Below the pieces are notes generated by a model that ran no database searches, was not told where the DNA came from, and saw only the letters and a program-made list of their open reading frames with translations. Positions 48,738 through 58,784 of a stretch of 64,000 nucleotides of DNA are shown here, piece after piece (position 1 is the stretch's first letter; every line of letters starts with the position of its first letter). Made by a program: the position numbers and the translations under genes. Origin of the DNA: Tanytarsus gracilentus (taxonomy: Eukaryota; Arthropoda; Insecta; Diptera; Chironomidae); NCBI GenBank assembly GCA_038502055.1, contig JAXRKN010000040.1, positions 806,001 to 870,000 on the forward strand. Reading direction: 5' to 3'.

Positions 48738-49703
48738 ATGGGAAAAGGTGGAAAAACAATCGCAGATACACCAAAACGAGATAGAAGCGAAGACGAAATT
48801 TCACCATCGCTTGTTAAAGACCCTAAGCTGATAAAAATGGCTGTGAGTGAACAGGAAATGAGAAATTTGATCGCCGAAGTAGCATCAATAACAAAGAAAC
48901 TCGATCGATTGGAGATGCTGGATGCCATAAAATCCTCACAAGATCGCTTACAATCCTCACAAGATCAGCTACAGTCGTCATTTTGCTCAATGGAGAAACG
49001 CATGGACACACTCGAAAAAAAATACGAAGAACTGAGAGAGACACAAGAAAATGGAGAGGTACATGAGCACTTGAGAGCGATCGAGAAGAAGAATCACGTC
49101 TTAGAGCAAGCACTGCTAAACGATCGGATAATTGTTAAAAATTTACCCGTTGAGCTTACATCAGACTCAGAAAAGCTTAAATCTGTGGTTAGCAATATCT
49201 TCACGGCGCTTAACATCGACATACAAGCTACTCAAATTGAAACTTTCGCTACAAAATCAGGTGATAAAAACTCTTCAAATATTATAATGAAATTTGCATC
49301 AGCTATGCTAAAGACTCGTGTTCTGAAACAATTTCGAGTTGTAAAAAAAGGTATTGCTGACGAATGTCCATTGTTAGTCGAGAAGATTGTCTCATTACCG
49401 GAAGATCATCATCTAAATGGAAAATTAATTATGATGTCGAACAAACTGACGCCACACAACGCTAAACTCATCCAACAGGCACGCAAATTCGTCAGCTCTC
49501 ACTTCGACTTCGCGTATGACACTCCTGATGGACTAATTATGGTCAGAATAGGCGAGAAATTTCATAAAATCGAGGATGAAGAAGATATTCAGCATCTCGT
49601 ATCGGATCTTGAGAAGAGCCGTGGAAAGAAGAAACCTCCGAGCAGAAATCGTGGCACGCCTTCAATGACAACGCGACAAAATTCAAAAAACCTTGGTGGA
49701 TAG
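48738..49703 (+). CDS. LINE ORF1 protein, coiled coil plus FP-like domain
   Basis: 321 residues, uninterrupted. Residues about 36-126 form a heptad-rich coiled coil, with a short repeated SSQDRLQ/SSQDQLQ unit. From about 127 (NDRIIVKNLP) to 290 the order of blocks resembles the FP-type domain found in ORF1 of insect retrotransposons: KNLP strand, LTPHNAKLIQQARKF, FAYDTPDGLIMVRIG. The tail is basic (KKKPPSRNRG). Such proteins bind nucleic acid and assemble as oligomers in the retroelement particle. The open frame suggests the insertion is not old, or that only this part is preserved. Confidence 0.78.
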   Translation: MGKGGKTIADTPKRDRSEDEISPSLVKDPKLIKMAVSEQEMRNLIAEVASITKKLDRLEMLDAIKSSQDRLQSSQDQLQSSFCSMEKRMDTLEKKYEELRETQENGEVHEHLRAIEKKNHVLEQALLNDRIIVKNLPVELTSDSEKLKSVVSNIFTALNIDIQATQIETFATKSGDKNSSNIIMKFASAMLKTRVLKQFRVVKKGIADECPLLVEKIVSLPEDHHLNGKLIMMSNKLTPHNAKLIQQARKFVSSHFDFAYDTPDGLIMVRIGEKFHKIEDEEDIQHLVSDLEKSRGKKKPPSRNRGTPSMTTRQNSKNLGG

Positions 49704-50245
49704 TCGGTGAGTAGATATCTTCGCTTTCCTTTTTGTATGCATCAGAACGAGTGAAATTTGGGTGAGTTTTCAATGTCCTTTAGAGAAATCAATTTAGTGT
49801 GCTGTAACTTAGATTGTACGCGAGTGAGCTCTCCCTAAGTTCTTCAGCAGAAAATAGAGATGGTTTCGATTATTTCGACTGAACAAGTGTGATAATTTAC
49901 CGTGAGCTCAAGCACGCTATGTCTATTTTTTACAAGTATGTTTTTTTTTGATCTGATGAGTCAAGGGAAGCTCAACTAGATTTTCATTCTGATCGGTGCA
50001 TGCAATAAGTAAACTAAGTCGTTGCTTATCTTGTCATTCATGATTATACCCCATCGTTTATCAAAAATGTTATGAAAAAAAAAGAAAAAGAAAAAAAATT
50101 AAAACAAGCAATATATTTTAAAGTATTTTTTTGGATTTTTTTTTCTTTTAATTTGAATATTGTAATATGAACTCGAGCATTTCTTAATTAAGTAGTTACA
50201 AAGAAAAATGATCTCAATTTTCATTTTTATGCTTTTATTTTTTAA

Positions 50246-50737
50246 TTTTCAAAAATTTCTACGGATATTTGTAATTATAAAGTCACTCACGTAAATGGAA
50301 TAGCAAACACATTAGGTGCTTACTCAAACTTCCTTTATTTTAACGCAAGATCTATAAGAAATAAATTTACAGAAATTGAAAACTTCATAAATTCCAGCAA
50401 TCGCATTTTCCATATTATAGTAATCACGGAAACGTGGTTAAATAGCGATGAAAAAATTTACTACAACCTCCTTAACTATAGTAGCTTTCACTCAACTCGC
50501 GATGATTCAAGAGGAGGAGGTTGTTCTATTTATGTGCATAGAGCTTTTGATTCGGCTAATGAAATAAGTAACAAGTGCTGGAACGGAAACAATTTTTTAG
50601 CAATTGAATTGCTTAGTAATCAGAAAAAAATTTTAGTCTTTTATCGTCAACCGAAAAACTATACTGATCCTTCGGGAACATTGTTTGTTGACAAATTAAA
50701 CTCAATTTTAAGTAATTTAAAAATGCTTTTTTATTAA
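50246..50737 (+). pseudogene. LINE ORF2 endonuclease, N-terminal part only
   Basis: The frame opens after a stop at 50243-50245 without an ATG near its start. It shows the first half of an apurinic-type endonuclease: NARSIRNK (Asn of the active site), VITETWL (metal-binding Glu), RGGGCSIYVH and VFYRQP. The later catalytic Asp, Asn and His motifs are missing, and the frame runs out just before the expected GDFN-type strand. The product cannot cut DNA. Confidence 0.8.
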
Positions 50738-51292
50738 CTATTTGTTGGTATTGAATTAAGATTTATTTTAATTTTTTATCAACAGTACCTCGTATTTTAC
50801 TTTTAATATATTCTCTGATGTTTGATGGATTTGACATTATTCTTGATTTTCTCAACATATTAAAATTAATAAAAAGCGAAGGTGCTTTTAAATTTTTTTA
50901 ATATTTGTTACTATAATTTTTTTAAATTAAATATTCTTTAAAAATTAAATTTCTTGCCCATTTACGTGGTGATTTTAGAAATTAAAAAAATACATTGTTT
51001 CTCTCGAGTATTTAAATTATAATTCTACTCTTTAAACAATCATTAAAATACTTTATATACTATTTCTTTGAAATAAAAATAAAAATTTATCAAACAAAAA
51101 AAAAAACATTTGCAAAAAAAATTTGCCTTAAAATAAAAATAACTAAACGGCACATTTTCGTTGATAGAAAAAAAAACTCATGACATGTGCAATTAAACTT
51201 TTTGAAATGCTTGTGTGTTTTGATAAGAAATTGTTCTCATGTTAAATTTAAATATCAGCACGTAGAGATTGAATTTAAACCCGAATTTTTGG
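50738..51292. other. spacer before G9
   Basis: AT-rich; nothing recognised. Confidence 0.5.
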
Positions 51293-51329
51293 TATATAAA
51301 GAAATTCAATTGAGACTAAATTCATCAGT
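51293..51329 (+). promoter_or_regulatory. promoter of G9
   Basis: TATATAAA (51293-51300) and TCAGT (51325-51329). Confidence 0.75.
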
Positions 51330-51373
51330 TTAAAAATTGAACTTTAAGAAAAGTCAATTTAAAAGCAGTCATA

Positions 51374-51862
51374 ATGAAATTCTTCATTTTCACTTTGTGC
51401 ATTGCCTTCGTTGCTGCCTCTCCATTGACCGCTGATGAAGCTGAACTCGTCAAGGACTCATGGCATCACGTTAAGGATAACGAAGCTGACATTCTTTATG
51501 CTGTTTTCAAGGCCTATCCCGATATTCAAGCTAAATTCCCAATGTTCGCTGGAAAGGACTTGGACACATTGAAGCCAACTCCTGAATTCACCACACAAGC
51601 CGACCGTATCATGTCTCTTATTTCTGAAGTTGTTGAGCTTATGGGAAATGATGCCAACATTCCAGCCATCAAAGTTCTTGTTAATACAATGGCTCAAAAT
51701 CACAAGGCTCGTGGAGTCTCTAAGGCACAATTTGGTGAATTCAAGACTGCTCTTATGTCATACCTTAAGACACACACCTCATGGGGTAGCAATGTCGAGA
51801 GTGCATGGAGCCAAGGAATTGACAGCATCTATGAAATTATCTTCAGCGTTCTCGACAGTTAA
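51374..51862 (+). CDS. secreted haemoglobin G9 with distal Gln (E7)
   Basis: Intronless, 162 residues, with signal peptide about 1-15 (ending VAA), Phe55 (CD1) and proximal His110 (F8). At E7 the codon is CAA, so Gln75 stands where every other globin here has His (EFTTQADRI against FATHATRI). E7 Gln occurs in some invertebrate and fish globins, still allows O2 binding, and usually changes ligand affinity and autoxidation. The rest is intact and the frame is clean, so this is not decay. The C-terminus is SVLDS, as in G10. AATAAA at 51923. Confidence 0.95.
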   Translation: MKFFIFTLCIAFVAASPLTADEAELVKDSWHHVKDNEADILYAVFKAYPDIQAKFPMFAGKDLDTLKPTPEFTTQADRIMSLISEVVELMGNDANIPAIKVLVNTMAQNHKARGVSKAQFGEFKTALMSYLKTHTSWGSNVESAWSQGIDSIYEIIFSVLDS

Positions 51863-51928
51863 ATTACTCAATCGCTCTACAAATACTGCGAACTCATTTA
51901 ATTAAAAATTATCTTCTACCAAAATAAA

Positions 51929-52879
51929 CATTCATTAAGCAATAAGCTATTAAGAGCTTCAAAAAATAATTTGTTTATAAATTTCTTAAATATTTCAGTT
52001 CTGATCCATGATACATTTAAAAGTTTAAATCTCTCAAAATTTCATTTGAGTTTTTTAAACTTTAATGAATAATTCTGAAATTGTTCTCGAATTTCTTGAA
52101 ACTTTAAAGCAGGTTTGTAAATGCGTAGTTTTTAAATCGTCTTTTGTTAGATCTGTACTCTATCATAAATCACATCTTTTCCCTTACAGGTACAATTTTT
52201 GTACCCAAAAACATCTGTTTTATTTTATGATCGTCAAAAGAAAACTCGATGGGATTAATCCACTAAATAAGTTACTGCAAAATTCTTTTTAAATTAACTT
52301 TTCTTTAAATTCTTAAAATATCTATTTTTAAATTAAAATTATTTAAATAAAATTTCAAATGTTAATTTCTGATAATTTAAATTTAATTTCCTTGGATTTT
52401 GAGATGTAGGTTGAAAATAAAACCATTAAAAATTTAGAATTTTTCATTGTGATGACAAAAAATAATTAAAAAATTTAATTATTATCATTTTAGATTTAAG
52501 ACATTATTTTTCATGATCCCTTTTTAGGACGAAATGTTCAGATTTTAATCGTTTAACAACTTGCCTACGTGAGAAAACTCACATTTTTTTGAAAAGAAAG
52601 ATTTTTTGTTTATGTATGTGCATCAGCTGTGTGCATCCAAAAAATAAGAAATGAATTTAGAACAAGGGTGACGACATGAAAGAATTTTTCTAAAAAATAA
52701 ATTTATTCTAAATTATTATTTTTAATTAAATAAAGTTACAAAAAATCTTTTAAATGCTTTAATTTTATAAAATAAATAAATTATTTAACGTGTCACCTCC
52801 TTGATTATAACAAAAACTATTCTGAAAATAGAATAACAAAAAAATACTGTTCAAAGGGCGTGTACATAAAGAATTTAGG
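51929..52879. other. intergenic spacer G9-G10
   Basis: AT-rich spacer. The short frame at 52065-52292 has no recognisable features. Confidence 0.5.
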
Positions 52880-52916
52880 TATAAAAAGAAGAAGTTCGGA
52901 GAGAGTTTTCATCAGT
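52880..52916 (+). promoter_or_regulatory. promoter of G10
   Basis: TATAAAA (52880-52886) and TCAGT (52912-52916). Confidence 0.75.
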
Positions 52917-52962
52917 TCCACTTTCGAGTTCTAAAGTTCAACAAGTCTGTGAAGAAGCAAAA

Positions 52963-53451
52963 ATGAAGTTCTTGATCCTCGCTTTGTGTGTTGCCTACAC
53001 TGTGGCCGTCCCATTAACAACCAGCCAAGCTCAACTTGTCAAGGACTCATGGGCGCACGTGAAGGACAACAAAGTCGACATTCTTTTCGCTATTTTCAAG
53101 GCCTATCCCGATATCCAGGCTAAATTCCCACAATTTGTTGGTAAGGACTTGGATGGTTTGAAGGGAACTGCTGAATTTGCTACACACGCCGACCGTATCG
53201 TCTCAATGCTCACCCAGGTTGTTGACATGTCAGGCGATGCAACCAAACGCGAAGACTTAAACACACTTGTTACCGAAATGGCACACAAGCATAAAACACG
53301 CGGAGTCACAAAGGAACAATTCGGAGAATTCAAGACTGCTCTCATGTCATACCTCAAGACACATGTTACATGGGGTGATGATGTCGAAGCTGCATGGACA
53401 CAAGGCATTGACAACATGTACGCCATCATCTTCAAGATCCTCGATAGTTAA
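52963..53451 (+). CDS. secreted haemoglobin G10
   Basis: Intronless, 162 residues, with signal peptide about 1-16, Phe55, His75 (E7) and His110 (F8). The sister of G9 by sequence (KAYPDIQAKFP, GEFKTALMSYLKTH, end LDS), it keeps the distal His, so the Gln of G9 arose after they split or was lost here. The E-F linker is charged (GDATKREDLN). AATAAA at 53537. Confidence 0.95.
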   Translation: MKFLILALCVAYTVAVPLTTSQAQLVKDSWAHVKDNKVDILFAIFKAYPDIQAKFPQFVGKDLDGLKGTAEFATHADRIVSMLTQVVDMSGDATKREDLNTLVTEMAHKHKTRGVTKEQFGEFKTALMSYLKTHVTWGDDVEAAWTQGIDNMYAIIFKILDS

Positions 53452-53846
53452 ACAAACACTCTCAAAGCATCAAAATCATTTAACTCAATAGAAATTTTCT
53501 CTAAAAATCTTATAAATCAAAATATTTTTTCAAACAAATAAAAAACATTTAAAAAATAATACAATAGTTTTAGTATTTTTTTTAAATTTCAGGTGTCTGA
53601 AAATAAAATTGAAAGTTTAAAATTTCAGTAAAAGAGCGAAATTTTTTGTGCTCTTTATCCAAACTTATTTTTTATTTTACTATTTGGAACTAGCAGTTGC
53701 GAAATGTACAAAATAAACTATAAATTTAAAAAATTCAAATGCATCTGAATTTTTGAGGAAAGTGATACGGAAATGTCATTTTTGTCAGTCGCCGTTGTAT
53801 GAATTTTTGTGAGGTGTCAAACAGTCTAGTTTTGTGTGTGATCAGT

Positions 53847-54359
53847 TTAGTTAACTGCATGTCCATCGAGATTGCTGAAGATGACATAGTACATCTTGTC
53901 GAAGGCATCATTCCATGCATGCTCGACATTGTCACCCCATGAAACATTAGCCTTCATGTATGTGAAGAATGCAGTTCTGAATTCATTGAACATGTCCTTT
54001 GAAATTCCACGTGTCTTATGCTTGCCTCCCATTTCGTTGATGTAAGCTTTAATGGCTGGTTGTGTGCTCTCATGTCCCAAAAGTTCAACATAGTTAGTGA
54101 AGAAGTTCACAATGCGGCCAGCATGAAGAGCGAATTGATAGGTTTCTTTGATTGCTTCGATGTCCTTGCCAGCGAACATTGGGAATTTGCCTTGGATGTC
54201 GGGATATGCTTTGAAGATGTTGTACAAGATGTCAACTTCGTTGAATCTAACCTTCATCCATGATGACTTGACGAGGCTGACCTCACTGTCATCGAGCATG
54301 ACCCATTGTGGGTCAGCAACGGCTGCGACTACGCAAATGGCAAGAATAAAGAATTTCAT
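53847..54359 (-). CDS. secreted haemoglobin G11, reverse strand
   Basis: Intronless, 170 residues. An in-frame extension to 54473 crosses the TATA box, so the ATG at 54359, after the initiator, is the start. The signal peptide is about 1-15 (ending AVA). The mature N-terminus is longer than in G1-G10 (DPQWVMLDDSE) and the C-terminus reads SNLDGHAVN. Phe59 (CD1), His79 (E7) and His114 (F8) are present. It is the only globin here on the minus strand, head to head with G12. A TTTATT polyadenylation signal (minus) is at 53671-53676. Confidence 0.95.
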   Translation of the reverse strand: MKFFILAICVVAAVADPQWVMLDDSEVSLVKSSWMKVRFNEVDILYNIFKAYPDIQGKFPMFAGKDIEAIKETYQFALHAGRIVNFFTNYVELLGHESTQPAIKAYINEMGGKHKTRGISKDMFNEFRTAFFTYMKANVSWGDNVEHAWNDAFDKMYYVIFSNLDGHAVN

Positions 54360-54875
54360 CTCTCTGCTTATATCACACAATTTGAATGGATTTCCAGTCA
54401 AAAACTGATGATTTAATGAAATTTCAGATGGTCTTTTATACTCGAAATGCATTGTAATCTGACAAAATTTCATATATGCAACTTATCAAGTGAAATGCTT
54501 TTAATATATATATTTTTTTGTTTTATGGTGTGCAAAAATACAATTCAAAAAAAATGTCCATGAACTCTCTATTCGTATTGTGTGCTCTTATCAAATCTCT
54601 TTTCTTTCTTCTTGCAATGATGTATTTAAATAAATCTTTGACTGCAATTTGCTTTGAGATGGAAACGAGAGAAATTTAGATGGCAACAATTTTTACTTGA
54701 AACACATCGAAGTAAATTTGTTCATTAATGTGCGTTGAAGATTAAATGCGAAAGTTGCAATATATAAAAAGTTCAATGTTGATCCTTCGATGCGAGTATA
54801 AAAGTGCAGTAAAATTTATTCTAATTCATCATTCTCCATTTGAAAGTCATTTCAAGAGGTCTTGTGAAGTTAATC
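54360..54875. promoter_or_regulatory. divergent promoter region of G11 and G12
   Basis: 516 bp between the two start codons. Minus strand: TATAAAA at 54440-54434 and TCAGT at 54408-54404. Plus strand: TATAAAA at 54797-54803 and TCATT initiator at 54829-54833. The two TATA boxes are 356 bp apart, so enhancers between them could serve both genes. Confidence 0.75.
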
Positions 54876-55391
54876 ATGAAGTTCTTTATTCTTGCCGTTT
54901 GCGTTATTGCTGCCATCGCTGATCCACACTGGGTCATGCTTGATGATCATGAAGCTGCAGTTGTTAAGAGCACATGGAGCAGTGTTTCAAATCAAGAAAT
55001 TGAAATCCTCGCTGCCATCTTCAAGGCTTACCCCGACATCCAATCACGCTTCCCAGGATTCTCTGGCAAGGACGTTGAAACACTCAAGACAATGCCCAAA
55101 TTCGCCATCCATGCAACCCGTATTGTTGGCTTCTTCTCTCAATACATCACTCTTTTGGGATCACAAGACACACAATCTGCCATCAAGACTGTCTTGAATG
55201 ATTTGGGAACGACCCATAAAGGCCGTGGAATCCCCAAGGACATGTTCAACGAATTCCGCACAGCCGTCTTCGGCTATCTTAAGGCTCATGCTGCTGGATG
55301 GAATGACGATGCTGCTCACGCCTGGGGTGATGCCTTCGACAAGATGTACTATGTTGTCTTCAACGCATTGGAGGGACATCCAGTTGCATAA
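54876..55391 (+). CDS. secreted haemoglobin G12
   Basis: Intronless, 171 residues. A frame extension begins at 54840, but the second ATG (54876) starts the canonical signal peptide MKFFILAVCV and is chosen. Long N-terminal form (DPHWVMLDDHE), Phe59, His79 and His114. Between helices G and H it reads AHAAGWNDDAAHAW, where the relatives have a SWGDN-type motif: one residue longer and with Trp displaced. It ends EGHPVA. AATAAA at 55503. Confidence 0.95.
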   Translation: MKFFILAVCVIAAIADPHWVMLDDHEAAVVKSTWSSVSNQEIEILAAIFKAYPDIQSRFPGFSGKDVETLKTMPKFAIHATRIVGFFSQYITLLGSQDTQSAIKTVLNDLGTTHKGRGIPKDMFNEFRTAVFGYLKAHAAGWNDDAAHAWGDAFDKMYYVVFNALEGHPVA

Positions 55392-55508
55392 ACATTTTCC
55401 TGACACCCGATCATCGACAAAGGTTAAAAGCTGCAAATTTATTTCGAAAACACTGCCAACATTCATCGCAAAACTCAAACAATAGCGTAAAATGAAAATT
55501 TTAATAAA

Positions 55509-56974
55509 ATTAATTGAAAGTGATACGATTCCATAGCAAAGTTAAATTTCTTTTTATTTCATATTGAGTTTTAGTTTTAATAATTTCAGCAAATATTTGG
55601 AGTTTCTCTTAATATTATGAGAATAAAATATAAGGCGTGAAAAATTTGATGTAAAGCACTTGAAAAAATTCGTCCATGCATACGAGAAAAATGCTTCAAT
55701 ATTTTAAAATGTATGCAGTAAAAGTAGGATTTGAAAAATATTTAATTTTTGCTGTTTTAAGTGCTTTGAAACTTTTGGAATGAAATTATTCTGTAAGGTA
55801 CTCCAGTTACGGCTCTTTATGAAAGTTCATTCACGTAAAATGGAATGCAAAATAAACGAAAATTTTTGTTGATAAAAAAATCCGTTTGACGTAGGTCAGT
55901 TTTTAGAGGACAATCTCGATCATTAAAACATTTAAAATATTTGACTGATTACTTCTAGAATTTTTTCTTCTTGATTAAAGTTTACTTGTATATGTGCGAA
56001 AAAAACACGGTGAAAATTAAGAAGAAAAATTATCAGTGACCAATCAGAGCACAGCAGATAATTCGGTTCGAATTAAATTATGTACGAGCTAACTGATAAT
56101 TTTAATTTAACCTATGTTTGTTTTTCGATTAAATAATTAATTGCTTTCACATTTGCTTTACCAAATGGACAATCGCTGATATTTTGTTTTGAACGTTTTT
56201 AAAGGCATGTATGCTTTTTATGATTACCTCATTAATGACTTGATGATAATGTTTAAATGATAATGTGGAACAATGTATATAAGTGTATGTATATAAGATG
56301 AGTTAAAGGCTTTAAAGCCTCATTAATGAGGAAAATGCAACGGGAAAATTATTCTTGTTCATGAAATAATAAAAATTAATTGATTTACTAAATAATTACA
56401 GTGAACTGATTTTTTTTATAACTTTGATATACAGATTTAATTATGGGTTTTAAAATATTTGACTAGTCTTTTCTTGCAAAGCTGTTGTTTGTCGCCTCTT
56501 ATAAATATTAATTTTTTTCCTGATTTTTTTTAATTATCAACATGGATGTGAAAAGGATATCAGAATTTTTAGGGACTCAAAAAAATCAATATTATATTAA
56601 TCAATCTTTAGTCTTGAATTTTTACTCGTGAACTAAATAAAATAGCTTCATTTTTAATCTATCTTTAAAAAAATATTTTTTTAAAGTAAATGTTTGACTA
56701 TCAAGATATCTCTTGATGCATGAATAGTTTTAATATCTTTTTAAAATAAATTAATTTATCACCGAAAGTAAAATTTAGTTCCTGATTTAGCTTAAGCAGA
56801 AGTTCTTGAGTTTTTCAAAATAAAAATAAAAACAAATAATTTATGTTATCAATGCAATTACATAATTTAAAGAAAATAATCTTGCTTTCAGATTTTAAAT
56901 TGTAAACAGTTTTTTTTTCTGAATCAAAACATCAATCGTATGTATGTACATTTTTGAGTTAAGATTTTCGAGGG
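55509..56974. other. intergenic spacer G12-G13
   Basis: 1.5 kb AT-rich spacer; no gene or element recognised. Confidence 0.5.
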
Positions 56975-57009
56975 TATAAAAGGAGCTGCAAAGGTAAGTT
57001 TCAATCATT
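56975..57009 (+). promoter_or_regulatory. promoter of G13
   Basis: TATAAAA (56975-56981) and a TCATT initiator (57005-57009), the same initiator variant as in G12. Confidence 0.7.
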
Positions 57010-57046
57010 ACTTTCTTACAGTCTTACAGTTGAAGTAAAGTTGAAG

Positions 57047-57559
57047 ATGAAATTCTTAATTCTTGCCGTTTGCGTTGTTGCAGCCATGGCTGACCCACAC
57101 TGGGTTATGCTTGATGCCGATGAAACTAAACTTGTTAAGGACTCATGGCACAAGGTCCACCACAATGAAGTCGAGATTCTCGCTGCTATCTTCAAGGATC
57201 ACCCCGATATTCAGGCTAAATTCTCAGCTTTCGCTGGCAAAGACTTGGCATCAGTTAAGGACACAGCTAAATTCGCTCTCCATGCCGGCCGTATCGTTAG
57301 CTTCTTCACCGAGTACATCGATCTTTTGGGATATGAGACAACACAATCCGCAATCAAAACCGTCTTGAACGAAATGGGACACAATCACGCTGATCGTGGA
57401 GTCACCAAGGAACAATTCAACGATTTCCGCTCATCAGTCGTCAAGTACATGAAGACTCATGTTACATGGAGTGATGCTCTTGAACACGCTTGGGGTGATG
57501 CCTTCGATAAGATGTACTATGTCATCTTCAGCAATCTCGAAGGACATCCAATCCATTAA
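57047..57559 (+). CDS. secreted haemoglobin G13
   Basis: Intronless, 170 residues, last of the array. Long N-terminal form (DPHWVMLDADE), Phe59, His79 and His114; it ends NLEGHPIH. The AB region is His-rich (WHKVHHNEVE), similar to G8, though the rest groups with G11 and G12 (FDKMYYVIFSNL). The start is the ATG at 57047, about 40 nt after the initiator. AATAAA at 57649. Confidence 0.95.
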   Translation: MKFLILAVCVVAAMADPHWVMLDADETKLVKDSWHKVHHNEVEILAAIFKDHPDIQAKFSAFAGKDLASVKDTAKFALHAGRIVSFFTEYIDLLGYETTQSAIKTVLNEMGHNHADRGVTKEQFNDFRSSVVKYMKTHVTWSDALEHAWGDAFDKMYYVIFSNLEGHPIH

Positions 57560-57654
57560 GAAGTTCGCCATGCTATCAAACACAACGTGTTATTCAAAAC
57601 TGCCATATTTTCTAACTCTAAAAAATCTGTAGTTGCCTTATAAGATCTAATAAA

Positions 57655-58760
57655 ACAATTATTCAGCTCTAAGATCAAAATAACTTTCTTTAGTTATTTA
57701 TTTTATTGATTTCAGAAAAATTGTTAAATTTTATCGGTTCCATTTTAAATTTTATGATGCCTCATTTTATCAATTGAATGTTTACTAATCGAATAAAATT
57801 TCATAAGCTATAAAAATAGATTCATGAATTTTTATTGAAACCAGTTTTATGATCAAACCATTTAAATCTGATATTTCTGTGCCAAACTTTTAAATTAACT
57901 GCGCGAAATTGATAAAATACACAACATCAATTTTTCTTCTTCTTCTTTTTCGTTGGCATGTATTGGGTCAAAAATTTTATTTTCAGTTAAATTTAAAAAT
58001 GACAGTTTTTTGAAAACATTCCAATAAAATTTTAGTTGGCACTTGGAAACCACCAAAAAAATGTTTTCTAGGCTGTTTTTTTGCTAACTTACACGCGCGA
58101 TTTGATTAAAATGTTGTAAACAATTTTGAGTCGATCGTTTAAAATTACGATTAAATTTTTCACAGTTCAAAAGTATGAGTTAATGCTGAATGTTAATAAA
58201 AATATAAGTAAATAATTCTTTGCCTGATTACTAAAAATGTATCATTTAATTTATTGATTTAAAAATTTTGTTATTCAAGCTGTTTTATTTTAATTTAAAT
58301 ATTATTAAAATAAATTTAAAAAAATAATTCAAAATTGATTAAATATTTAAAAACTTTTAAGGTTTCAAACTAATTTTAAAAATTTACTTCAAGTGAGAAC
58401 TATACACTCATAATATTATTTTACCTCACAACAAAATAATCTTTAAGTGAAATGTTCTTACTCTTCTTACTTCTTTACAACTGAAATCTGGTAATTTTCC
58501 ATTCATTAAAAAACGCTCACAAACTATTAACATCGATATGAGTGGAACTCCCAAATAATACAATACAAAAATATTTTTTAAAATTATTAAATTATTTTTT
58601 ATTTAAAGTTGAATTTCTTTTTTATTTTATTAAAGCTAGATTAAAGCCCTAATTTTTTACTTAAATTATTTCTTAAAATATTGGCTCTTAATTTAACTGC
58701 GGTAGAGCTAGAGGTGAAAACTAAAACGCTCAAGTTCATTGAGTAAAAATATTTTTAGCG
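57655..58760. other. spacer after the array
   Basis: 1.1 kb of very AT-rich DNA; nothing recognised. Confidence 0.5.
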
Positions 58761-58784
58761 AATAACTTTTTTCATCAATCATCG

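Larger units (their letters stand above)
48738..50737 (+). mobile_element. LINE (non-LTR) 5' fragment, 3'-truncated
   Basis: An intact ORF1 is followed after about 540 bp by the first half of an endonuclease; the rest of ORF2, including reverse transcriptase, is absent. LINE copies usually lose the 5' end, so a copy keeping the 5' part and losing the 3' part implies a later deletion or rearrangement near 50730. The true left edge is unknown. Confidence 0.8.

Noticed and set aside
56041..56080. GGTTCGAATTA near 56064 as a tRNA T-loop
   Set aside because: No acceptor stem or D-arm can be built around it; no tRNA gene was found anywhere in the window.
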